Shown one piece after another: positions 23,942 to 30,865 of a DNA stretch of 57,937 nucleotides. The stretch is from Candidatus Daviesbacteria bacterium (lineage in GTDB: Bacteria > Patescibacteriota > Microgenomatia > Daviesbacterales > UBA10151), in contig JAKFWZ010000053.1 in assembly GCA_021731695.1 (NCBI GenBank), positions 1 through 57,937 of the forward strand, given 5' to 3'. Made by a program: the position numbers and the translations under genes. Numbering within the stretch: the first letter of the stretch is position 1; each line of letters starts with the position of its first letter. The notes below the pieces were generated by a model. It saw only the letters and a program-made list of their open reading frames with translations, was not told the DNA's origin and did not search any database.

Positions 23942-24127
23942 TTACGGGTTTGCAGGCTCATCTTTCGCAGCATCAATAATTTCCTTCTTTATTTTTTTAA
24001 CCTCTTTAAAAGTTTCTCCGCCTTTTTTCGCCATATCAGATATAGTGTTGGCACCAAAAAGAATAACTAGTACCAGCAGGATGATAATGAGTTCAGTTGA
24101 GCTGATGTTCTTTATGAAATCGAACAT
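23942..24127 (-). CDS. TatA-like protein inside the glycan island
   Basis: 61 residues. One membrane helix (TELIIILLVLVILFG), then ANTISDMAKKGGETFKEVKK and a Lys/Glu-rich tail: the TatA plan with the FG turn but without K-x-P. It is closest to the second tatA at 12511-12702, with an almost identical first ten residues. It lies just upstream of phage-like paralogue 3, far from tatC. It may be a specialised TatA; a phage-type pinholin or another small membrane protein cannot be excluded. Confidence 0.7.
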   Translation of the reverse strand: MFDFIKNISSTELIIILLVLVILFGANTISDMAKKGGETFKEVKKIKKEIIDAAKDEPANP

Positions 24128-24191
24128 AGTTTGAAGCGTAGTAAGGCTTATTAAATACTATTTCGGCTAAATTCGCAAGCGATAGAATTTC

Positions 24192-24247
24192 GTTATTCGT
24201 TATTCGTTATTCGTTATTCGTTATTCGTTATTCGTTATTCGTTATTC
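24192..24247. repeat. (GTTATTC)8 tandem heptamer
   Basis: Eight perfect copies. The last copy contains the stop codon (minus strand GAATAAC, TAA at 24242-24244) of the adjacent glycosyltransferase-dehydrogenase gene. Confidence 0.95.
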
Positions 24248-26272
24248 GCTATGAATCCACTTCTTGTTTTCTTCAAGTAAATTGCGGGTAAGCTCAGGGG
24301 AGTAGTTGAGACTTTCAGCCCAGGCACACCAGGCATAAATATCTTTAGGAATGCACTTTGAATTAAAGCCGCGTTTATCAGGAAAAACGAACGTCCACCA
24401 TAAATTAAATCGGGGATCGTCTCCATAAACTGCATCGCGAATGGTGTAGTAATCAATCCCGGCTTTTTCGCAGACATCATAAAGCTCCTGACATTGTGCA
24501 ACTTTAAAAGCGATAGCTCTATTTTCTGTGAGCTTAATTACTTCAGCCTCATAAGAAGTAACCTGTCTGATTTTAATATTGGCATTATAAACCGTTGCAT
24601 AAAGGTCGATTAACATTCTTCGGTCTTCTGGCGCGCCCCCAAGGATTAAAAATGGAACATTTTTTTCATCAAAAAGGGGGTGTTGTGCAGTTTCACCAAG
24701 ATATTCGGGCTGTATAACAATTCTTTTATTATATTTTTTGGATAAATAATCGCCAGTTCCGGGATTTACCGTCGATCTGATAACTATCAGCGGGGACTCG
24801 CTCCAGGCGACGCATTCTTCGACAATGCTTATATCTAAAGCTCCTTCGCCGATAGATGGAGTAGGCACGCAAATGAAAGCCACATCCGCCTGATTGGCTT
24901 TACTTTTGCTTCTTGATGCAGGCGGGTTATAAATATAGGCGTCAGGGAAGAGCCTGTGAACTGATTTTCCCACCCAGCCGTGTCCAATGATTGTTACTGT
25001 CATGGCCGGAGTTACCTTTCTTGGCCTGCCTCGTCCAGGTCTGGATTCTGTAGTACTTGTTAAGGGTTCAGATTCTTCAGGTTCTCCAGAGATAATATTT
25101 ATTTCTTCCTCAGCTTCTAAAGATTCGAGCTGTTTTTCATCATTAGCCACTAGTGGAGTAATTGTGATTTCGCTTTCGACTTGCTCTGCCGTTGTTTCGT
25201 TTGGAGTTGAAACTGTTGCCTGAATTTCATCTTTTGCGCCAACCACATTTTCTAAAGGCTCACTTTCTACCGGTTTAGGCTCCGCGTTTTCTTTAAATTC
25301 AAAAGTATTTGCTTTAAGTTTTGCTAAATCTTCATCAGTCCAGCCTCTAATCGGCCAGAATTTTTCAACCAGCCAGCTTAAGGGTCGAATTTGTTTATCC
25401 CAATTATTATCAAAAAACAGACTTCTAGCATATGCCTTGGCTTTTTCCTGATCTCTGTTTGAAATAGGATAGGGAAAACCAAAATCTCCGCCCTGAGTTC
25501 TGAACATATGAGCGTACCAGGTGTTTTGGTTAACTAAAACTTTGCCTCCCGAAAGCCAGGTTTTACATGCCACTTCAATTCCCTGAGAGCCCCAGCTGCC
25601 GAACTTTTCATCGCAGATATTAAGCTCGTTGTATTTTTCGCGGGTTAGCATCCAGCAGGAACCCTGAAGCGACATAGTTTCTGTTAATCCTTTTTCTTTT
25701 TTGTCAGTCTCATATTTTGGCCTGTGTTTCCAATCTTCAAAATATTGAAAGTGGGGGGTTGAGTCAAAACAATAAGAAGTGCTTCGCGGATTATTTTTTC
25801 CAACCCACATCATTTTTCTTCTTAAACGATCAGTTTTTCCGCACTGCTCGCATTTTTCTGGAGTTGGTCCCTGATATTTTTTCCATCCGCAGTGATAACA
25901 TTTCCAATCAAAAGCCCATAGATTCCTCATTACAGGCACCATGGTTGTATCGTCACCGGCGACTTTAAATGCCTCAATCATCTTACGGTCAAAGCCTTTA
26001 TCAAATGAGCAATGTGCATCGCATTTCATAACATATTTGGCTTTAGAGAGTTTGCAGGCTAGATTTGTGGCAGCTCTTTGGCCGATGCTCTTCGGCACAT
26101 AAATTACATTAACTCTGTCGTTTTGGGGGATAGATGGATCCGCCCATTTGCCGTCTAAGACTGCAATAACTTCTGTATCAGCTTCGATGTTGGAGAGAAT
26201 ATCTTCAATAGTTCGGCCTAAAAACATTTCATTGCGACTAGGAATTAATATGCTCAGGTCTCGTGCGGACAT
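24242..26272 (-). CDS. Fusion of a GT2 glycosyltransferase and a truncated UDP-sugar dehydrogenase
   Basis: 676 residues. Residues 1-300 are GT2-like: LSILIPSRNEMFLGRTIEDI, VIAVLDG, KCDAHCSFDKGFD (84-94, acidic site), a possible zinc site C125/C128/C140/C143, LQGSCWML, and NTWYAHMFR. About 300-423 is an acidic linker with an AT-hook-like PGRGRPRK. From about 424 it is a UDP-glucose/GDP-mannose dehydrogenase N-terminal part: TVTIIGHGWVGKS (NAD binding), CVPTPS, RSTVNPGTG, YEAEVIKLTEN, GFNSKCIPKD with catalytic-type Cys640. The usual C-terminal UDP-binding domain is absent. Two free paralogues of the GT2 half lie at 38649-39533 and 41433-42212. Probably couples sugar oxidation with transfer, or the second half is regulatory. 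Confidence 0.75.
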   Translation of the reverse strand: MSARDLSILIPSRNEMFLGRTIEDILSNIEADTEVIAVLDGKWADPSIPQNDRVNVIYVPKSIGQRAATNLACKLSKAKYVMKCDAHCSFDKGFDRKMIEAFKVAGDDTTMVPVMRNLWAFDWKCYHCGWKKYQGPTPEKCEQCGKTDRLRRKMMWVGKNNPRSTSYCFDSTPHFQYFEDWKHRPKYETDKKEKGLTETMSLQGSCWMLTREKYNELNICDEKFGSWGSQGIEVACKTWLSGGKVLVNQNTWYAHMFRTQGGDFGFPYPISNRDQEKAKAYARSLFFDNNWDKQIRPLSWLVEKFWPIRGWTDEDLAKLKANTFEFKENAEPKPVESEPLENVVGAKDEIQATVSTPNETTAEQVESEITITPLVANDEKQLESLEAEEEINIISGEPEESEPLTSTTESRPGRGRPRKVTPAMTVTIIGHGWVGKSVHRLFPDAYIYNPPASRSKSKANQADVAFICVPTPSIGEGALDISIVEECVAWSESPLIVIRSTVNPGTGDYLSKKYNKRIVIQPEYLGETAQHPLFDEKNVPFLILGGAPEDRRMLIDLYATVYNANIKIRQVTSYEAEVIKLTENRAIAFKVAQCQELYDVCEKAGIDYYTIRDAVYGDDPRFNLWWTFVFPDKRGFNSKCIPKDIYAWCAWAESLNYSPELTRNLLEENKKWIHSE

Positions 26273-26320
26273 AATGCCTATATATTTAACTTAATTACGC
26301 ACAAAAAGCAACAAAGAGGA

Positions 26321-27187
26321 TTACTTTAAATTTTTGTATAGTTGGGCTATTTTGTCGATGTGATATTCCTCCGCCCTTTCAATACACAGTTCGGAAAATG
26401 CCTTGTAACGCTCGGGATACTTGATTAACAGGTCGAGTTCGCTGAACAGCTGATCGGTTTTGTTTACGCCTATATAACAGTTTCCCAGATCCTTAAAATG
26501 ACTTTCGTCAAGAGCAATTGTCGGAATTCCGAATGAGGCGGCATTAACAATTTTTAAGGGATTGGCGAGGTTTTTTTTATAAGGCCTCCAGACAACTTGA
26601 ATGTCTATTTTTTTATAGAAATCAATTATATCTTCCCGCGAAAAAAAATTCGAGAATTCAATCAATTTTATACCGCGTTCCCTCAATCGTAGTTTCAGAT
26701 CCGGGGGCAAAAAAGAAAAGGCCTTTGCATTTCCGATCACTCCTGCAACTGTGATCTTTTTTCGTGTTCTTTTTTCGCGATTGAAATTGCAATGATGCTG
26801 AGGGATGTGAACTATTTTGTTTTTAAGTCCCTGAGTGGACAAATTTATGTAGTCTCTTTGTGATAATACAATTGCTCCAACTTCAGGATATTTTTTTAAC
26901 TGTTCGATGTAGCCGATTTCGTCAATTATGTCCAGGTATGCACTTTTTCCTTCGAATCTATAATCGCCTGAGGAATTAGGATTTGGTTTGACATAGATAC
27001 AGACATCGTTTTTATAGCCCTTAGTTGGGTTCAATTTCGCGCCAATAGCTTCGGCTATTTGATCGGCGCGGATTATTGAGGAGACTCTTTTTAAGTAACC
27101 ATTAGCAGGTTTCTTGTTGCCAGAATCATACTCTTGTGAAGGTTGGGTACTTAAAAAAGCTCTTTTGGCAAATATTGAGATAGCCAT
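26321..27187 (-). CDS. GT-B (GT4-like) glycosyltransferase
   Basis: 288 residues. The C-terminal half has the GT-B donor-site pattern NPLKIVNAASFGIPTIALDE, preceded by a Rossmann-like strand set (ITVAGVIGNAKAFSF, RGIKLIEFSNFFSREDI) and followed by helices ending YHIDKIAQLYKNL. The short N-terminal acceptor domain contains SSIIRADQIAEAIGAKLNP and ends IVHIPQHHCNFNR. Substrates are not readable. Its start overlaps the stop of the upstream gene by 1 nt, so the two are translationally coupled. Confidence 0.7.
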   Translation of the reverse strand: MAISIFAKRAFLSTQPSQEYDSGNKKPANGYLKRVSSIIRADQIAEAIGAKLNPTKGYKNDVCIYVKPNPNSSGDYRFEGKSAYLDIIDEIGYIEQLKKYPEVGAIVLSQRDYINLSTQGLKNKIVHIPQHHCNFNREKRTRKKITVAGVIGNAKAFSFLPPDLKLRLRERGIKLIEFSNFFSREDIIDFYKKIDIQVVWRPYKKNLANPLKIVNAASFGIPTIALDESHFKDLGNCYIGVNKTDQLFSELDLLIKYPERYKAFSELCIERAEEYHIDKIAQLYKNLK

Positions 27188-27897
27188 TAGAGATTGAAGA
27201 GCTCCTTTAGATTCCAGCCGGGTATTTTATCAAGAGTAGTTGTTTTGAGATTAACAGGTGGATGTTTAAAGCTATCCAGAGTAACCTTTGTCGGGGAGAA
27301 AGTTTTACCATGTCTGATGTCAATGATTGGTTCTTTTGATGCCCAGACTTCAAAATTATCATCAGTAAATCCGCCCCGTTTAATTTTCTTTGTGCCTGGT
27401 TCATACCCCCAGCGCCTTGCCCATAAAGGTTCGTGCCCTATAACTGACTCGAGATTTAACTCTTCTATTTTATTAAGTCGGGATTTATAATGATTAAGGG
27501 CAAGTTCCCGGTTGACGCAAAGACCAGAGAGGCAAATTAATCTATCGTAAGTGATTGCATAATCATCGGGATATTTCCATCTCCAAACATTATTGTTGTA
27601 ATAAAAAATATTATCTTTTGGCGGTTGATACTCAAAGTGGGAAGCAGGGTAGAGAACGTCGTGTTCACAGAAAAATACATAATCTTCTTTGGCGTTTTCA
27701 AGGGCTGTGGTAATTTGTTTTGTCATAGTTATAAAACTCGGGGTTAGATTTAAAACTATATTATTTCCAAAATTGATTGGTTTGAGGGACACACTCGTTA
27801 CGGGTAATCCGGAGGACTGAATTGTTTGCTGGACTATAGAGAAAATAGGCTCGTTTAACCTATTATCAGTATAATAAATTATTCCTTTGCTACTCAT
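27187..27897 (-). CDS. GT-A-like glycosyltransferase, family shared with 32433-33113
   Basis: 236 residues. Opens GIIYYTDNRLNEPIFSIVQQ, continues GLPVTSVSLKPINFGNNIVL, and has YVFFCEHDVLYPASHFEYQP, where E-H-D marks a likely metal-binding site. The paralogue at 32433-33113 shares this order (IIYYTSNRED, GLPIISVSQKPIDLGKNI, SAEADCLYPPDYFEFVPPN). Neither belongs to a family I can name firmly; a GT-A sugar transferase is the best reading. It overlaps the methyltransferase gene upstream by 8 nt. Confidence 0.6.
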   Translation of the reverse strand: MSSKGIIYYTDNRLNEPIFSIVQQTIQSSGLPVTSVSLKPINFGNNIVLNLTPSFITMTKQITTALENAKEDYVFFCEHDVLYPASHFEYQPPKDNIFYYNNNVWRWKYPDDYAITYDRLICLSGLCVNRELALNHYKSRLNKIEELNLESVIGHEPLWARRWGYEPGTKKIKRGGFTDDNFEVWASKEPIIDIRHGKTFSPTKVTLDSFKHPPVNLKTTTLDKIPGWNLKELFNL

Positions 27898-28429
27898 GTT
27901 TTTTTCTTACGACCACCAGCCAGTCGTCATACCTTTCTTTACGGCGGTTTAGTTTAGGGACTTCTATCTCGTAAGCGGTCAGGCTCTTTATGATATTTAA
28001 GTCTGCAACATCTTCGATAATATAAATGACATCGTCTTTGAGTAGAGGCATAAGAGTGAGGCAGGTTAGGATTTGATCCTCTGGTTTGTGGGAGCCGTCT
28101 TCAACTACAAAATCCAAATCTGCCCCGGTTTTTTTAATTAACTCTCGTAGATTCTTTTCGGAAGAGTGGTCGCATTTTATAACTTCTATCCGATTATCTT
28201 TAAAAATACGTTTATCATCTATTTCCGCTCCATATATCATTGCATTGGGGAAAAAATCTCTCCACATTCTAAGGCCTGGACCTTCACCGACTCCTATTTC
28301 AAGAACTTTTTTAATTGACTTACGCTCGTTACTGAACAAATCAGAGTAATAGGGGGTATAGCTGTGTTTTGAACCCGGATGCCTGTCGGTGCCGTATTTT
28401 TTTGCAAGTATGGTTAGGTCGTCGTTCAT
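27890..28429 (-). CDS. SAM-dependent methyltransferase of the YGTD / MycE-like type
   Basis: 179 residues. Diagnostic pieces: LAKKYGTDRHPGSKHSYTPY, VLEIGVGEGPGLRMWRDFFP (SAM motif I), IYGAEID (acidic motif II) and FVVEDGSHKPEDQI. This order (Y-G-T-D near the N-terminus, then L-E-I-G-V and M-W-x-x-x-F-P) is that of sugar O-methyltransferases such as those acting on deoxysugars of macrolides and tetracenomycin. The paralogue at 34344-34919 is similar. The likely role is O-methylation of a surface sugar. Confidence 0.75.
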   Translation of the reverse strand: MNDDLTILAKKYGTDRHPGSKHSYTPYYSDLFSNERKSIKKVLEIGVGEGPGLRMWRDFFPNAMIYGAEIDDKRIFKDNRIEVIKCDHSSEKNLRELIKKTGADLDFVVEDGSHKPEDQILTCLTLMPLLKDDVIYIIEDVADLNIIKSLTAYEIEVPKLNRRKERYDDWLVVVRKKHE

Positions 28430-28430
28430 C

Positions 28431-29048
28431 TTAAGGTTTAATCCACATCCAGCTTCTGAATCTGTCTCTTATTTCATTATCTCTGCGTTCTCTTCTGCCT
28501 AAAAGATACCAGTTTTTTATGTCGTAAGCCTGAGTGAAAGCGTTGACTACATAAATTACATGAACCGTTCCAGCCTTGGTTTTTCCGCTGGTATAAATAT
28601 AGTCGTGCCCGCAAATCACTCCTCCTTTTTTTACTTTCCTGCTCCATTCAGCTAAGTCTTCAGCGATATATCTGAACTGGTGATTACCGTCAATATAAAC
28701 AAAATCCAGACTCTCATCTTCAAAGTCTACAACCGCTTCCATGGAAGTCTTTCTGATAATCTCGCAGTTGGGATATGGTGCTAGAACTCTTTTGGTGTGT
28801 TCGTATAAAAAATTCAGCCTGTCCTGAATCGGGGATTCATGATAATTTTTATCGTATTTCCATGGGTCGATTGCAAATAATTTAAGTCCGGCTTTAGCGA
28901 AATGTATTGAAAATTCACCTTTATCCACGCCTATTTCTGCACCAACCTTAAAACCCATATCAACGAAAAATTGAGGTAAATCATCGCGAGAGCAATCCGG
29001 GATTTCTGCCGGCGCGCCTGTGAGTTTTAATCCATCAATTAGTTTCAT
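28431..29048 (-). CDS. Class I methyltransferase, tandem family member 1
   Basis: 205 residues. GFKVGAEIGVDKGEFSIHFA (motif I), GLKLFAIDPWKY (acidic end of beta 2), RKTSMEAVVDFEDESLDFVY, IDGNHQFRYIAEDLAEWSRK and GGVICGHDYIY: the Methyltransf_24 pattern. Two close paralogues follow in tandem (29132-29755 and 29812-30426); the N-terminal 35 residues (IPDCSRDDLPQFFVDMGFK) are nearly identical between this one and the third. Probable glycan O-methyltransferases with different position specificity. The 3' gene starts after 1 nt. Confidence 0.8.
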   Translation of the reverse strand: MKLIDGLKLTGAPAEIPDCSRDDLPQFFVDMGFKVGAEIGVDKGEFSIHFAKAGLKLFAIDPWKYDKNYHESPIQDRLNFLYEHTKRVLAPYPNCEIIRKTSMEAVVDFEDESLDFVYIDGNHQFRYIAEDLAEWSRKVKKGGVICGHDYIYTSGKTKAGTVHVIYVVNAFTQAYDIKNWYLLGRRERRDNEIRDRFRSWMWIKP

Positions 29049-29050
29049 TG

Positions 29051-29132
29051 TTAGTAGTTATGAGTTATGGATAATGAGTTATGAGTGGGGAGTTTGTAGA
29101 ATTTGTTTAACTCCTAACTCCTAACTCATAAC
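29051..29132. repeat. GAGTTAT-type heptad inverted element
   Basis: The left arm (29051-29086) carries GTTATGAGTTATG-like words and the right arm (29109-29132) ACTCCTAACTCCTAACTCAT-like words. The right arm runs into the stop codon of the next minus-strand gene. Confidence 0.65.
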
Positions 29133-29755
29133 TATTTAATAATCATCCAGCTCAAAGTCTTATCATTTCTGGGGTCTTTGCTGCCCGATTCCGGATGACC
29201 GAAAGTGTAAAAGTTTTCAATCTTAAAGGTTTTAACAAAAGCATCAACAACATGACTGACATGACATAAAACATTGTTAGCCCCGGGATCAGTACAGAAG
29301 TAATCGTGTCCGGCAATAATTCCGCCCTTTCTGACTTTATTCCACCAGAAGAAAAGATCTTCAGCGATGTAGGGGAAGCGGTGATCCCCGTCAATATAAA
29401 CAAAGTCTAAACTTCCGTCCTTAAAATCCTTTAGAGCTTCCATGGAAGTCTTTCTGATAATTGTGCAGTCTTTATATGGAGCGAGAGTTCTTTGGGTATG
29501 TCCATATAAAAAATCCTGTCTTTCCTGCGCCTTCTGGCTTCTGCCTGCGCCTTCGTAAGCTTTCCAGGGATCAATAGCGTACATTTTTAACCCTGCTTTG
29601 CAGAATTTTTCAGTAAATGCTCCTTTATGAATGCCTATTTCTGCTCCTGTTTTGAATCCCATAGCAGCAAAAAACTCAGGAAGTTCTTCCCTTGAATTGT
29701 CAGGGATATGAGCCGGTGCACCTTTTAGTTGTTTTATACCGTCGATTAATTTCAT
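29132..29755 (-). CDS. Class I methyltransferase, tandem family member 2
   Basis: 207 residues, same layout as its neighbours: GFKTGAEIGIHKGAFTEKFC, GLKMYAIDPWKAYEG, DFVYIDGDHRFPYIAEDLFF, GGIIAGHDYFCTD. It is the most diverged of the three (ELPEFFAAMGFK, extra residues after IDPW). Its stop codon borders the heptad element at 29051-29132. The likely role is methylation of a different hydroxyl on the same polymer, which cannot be tested from sequence. Confidence 0.8.
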   Translation of the reverse strand: MKLIDGIKQLKGAPAHIPDNSREELPEFFAAMGFKTGAEIGIHKGAFTEKFCKAGLKMYAIDPWKAYEGAGRSQKAQERQDFLYGHTQRTLAPYKDCTIIRKTSMEALKDFKDGSLDFVYIDGDHRFPYIAEDLFFWWNKVRKGGIIAGHDYFCTDPGANNVLCHVSHVVDAFVKTFKIENFYTFGHPESGSKDPRNDKTLSWMIIK

Positions 29756-29760
29756 AGTTA

Positions 29761-29811
29761 GTTAGTTAGTTAGTTAGTTTTGCGATGAACGAATAACGAA
29801 TAACGAACTAA
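29761..29811. repeat. GTTA tandem plus GAATAAC words
   Basis: GTTA repeated about four and a half times (29761-29779), then GAACGAATAACGAATAACGA and its return arm TAACTA. It abuts the stop codon of the third methyltransferase. Confidence 0.65.
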
Positions 29812-30426
29812 CTATTTAACAAACATCCAACTCCGCCATTTATCTCTTTTTTCGCCTTCTTTTTTATCTTTGCTTCCGAGTAAAAACCAATTAGTAATTC
29901 CAAAAGCTGCAACATAGGCTTTAAGAACATAGGCCACATGCCAGATCTGCGCACCAGTCCCGGTTTTAACAAAAAAGTAATCATGTCCCGCGACTATTCC
30001 GCCCTTTCTAACTTTTTTTGTCCATTCAGCCAGATCCTCGGCAATATAACGAAATTCATGGTTTGCGTCAATATAAACAAAGTCCAGGCTTTCATCTTCA
30101 AAATCCTCTACAGCTTCCATTGAGGTTTTTCTAATAATTTCTGCGTTTGGAAAGGGGGCTAAAACCCTCTGGGTATGCTCATACTGAAAGTCGAGTCTTG
30201 CCTGGCCCCTGGGGTTTTCAAATCCTTTATATATTTGCCAGGGATCAATTGCATAAAGCTTTAGTCCGGCTTTGGCTAATTTCTCTGAAAACTCACCTTT
30301 ATAAACTCCTATTTCAGCTCCGGTTTTAAATCCCATATCAACGAAAAATTGAGGTAAATCATCGCGCGAACAATCGGGAATTTCGAAAGGCCGGCCTTTT
30401 TCTTTTATGGCGTCAATTAGTTTCAT
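29812..30426 (-). CDS. Class I methyltransferase, tandem family member 3
   Basis: 204 residues: IPDCSRDDLPQFFVDMGFK, TGAEIGVYKGEFSEKLAKAG, LKLYAIDPWQIYKGF, ESLDFVYIDANHEFRYIAED, GGIVAGHDYFFVK. It is closest to member 1, so the triplet arose by repeated duplication. The start codon lies inside the edge of an inverted repeat (30425-30438 with 30530-30543), so its upstream region has been replaced or built by that element. Confidence 0.8.
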   Translation of the reverse strand: MKLIDAIKEKGRPFEIPDCSRDDLPQFFVDMGFKTGAEIGVYKGEFSEKLAKAGLKLYAIDPWQIYKGFENPRGQARLDFQYEHTQRVLAPFPNAEIIRKTSMEAVEDFEDESLDFVYIDANHEFRYIAEDLAEWTKKVRKGGIVAGHDYFFVKTGTGAQIWHVAYVLKAYVAAFGITNWFLLGSKDKKEGEKRDKWRSWMFVK

Positions 30427-30543
30427 CCCGTTAGAAGCAGATCGCGATCAATCTATCGATGACCGGCTCCTTTCTTATTAATTCCATATAGTCTTTTATT
30501 ATCATAATCTAATGCGTCCTGCGATCGCGGCTTCTAACGGGAT
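30425..30543. repeat. CCCGTTAGAAGC inverted repeat pair
   Basis: ATCCCGTTAGAAGC (30425-30438) and GCTTCTAACGGGAT (30530-30543) are perfect 14-bp inverted arms. Each is followed inward by a GATCGCGATC-like palindrome (30440-30449; TGCGATCGCG at 30520-30529). It shares its word with the pair upstream of radA. Confidence 0.75.
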
Positions 30544-30829
30544 CATGGTTTCTTGCTTCGGGTAAGATTTTCCCCGTTAGATGTAGGAACTGTTTTAGCC
30601 TATTTTTTAAGTAGCGTTTACCCATCCCGGATTTTAAATATTTTTCCCTTGCTTGTGCATCTTCTTCATTAATACATGCTTCATAATATATTAGTTTCCA
30701 AGGACCTCGTGATTTTGTCCATGTTGATTTGCCTTCAGTATGTTCTTTGAAACGCTTCCGCAAGTCGACTGTATAACCAGTGTACATTTTTCCGTCCTTT
30801 TCACTTTTTAATATATACGTATAAAACAT
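30509..30829 (-). CDS. GIY-YIG nuclease domain protein (copy 2)
   Basis: 106 residues. FYTYILKSEKDGKMYTGYTV (YTY...YTGYT), DLRKRFKEHTEGKS with the catalytic Arg, and REKYLKSGMGKRYLKNRL. Similar in sequence to copy 1 (22303-22569), but the last 15 residues (ARNHDPVRSRDRRTH) are read out of repeat DNA at its 3' end: an 18-bp direct repeat (30537-30554) and an inverted arm. The other direct-repeat copy lies just upstream of the gene (30838-30855). Clearly an inserted unit in the methyltransferase-carbamoyltransferase series. Confidence 0.85.
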   Translation of the reverse strand: MFYTYILKSEKDGKMYTGYTVDLRKRFKEHTEGKSTWTKSRGPWKLIYYEACINEEDAQAREKYLKSGMGKRYLKNRLKQFLHLTGKILPEARNHDPVRSRDRRTH

Positions 30830-30855
30830 AATTTAGTACGGGATCATAGTTTCTT
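30537..30855. repeat. 18-bp direct repeats bracketing GIY-YIG copy 2
   Basis: ACGGGATCATGGTTTCTT (30537-30554) and ACGGGATCATAGTTTCTT (30838-30855) differ at one base and have the same orientation. Confidence 0.75.
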
Positions 30856-30865
30856 AGGCAGGGTA

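Noticed and set aside
24192-24247. CRISPR-like array
   Set aside because: Perfect 7-bp tandem repeats without spacers; no cas genes in the window.
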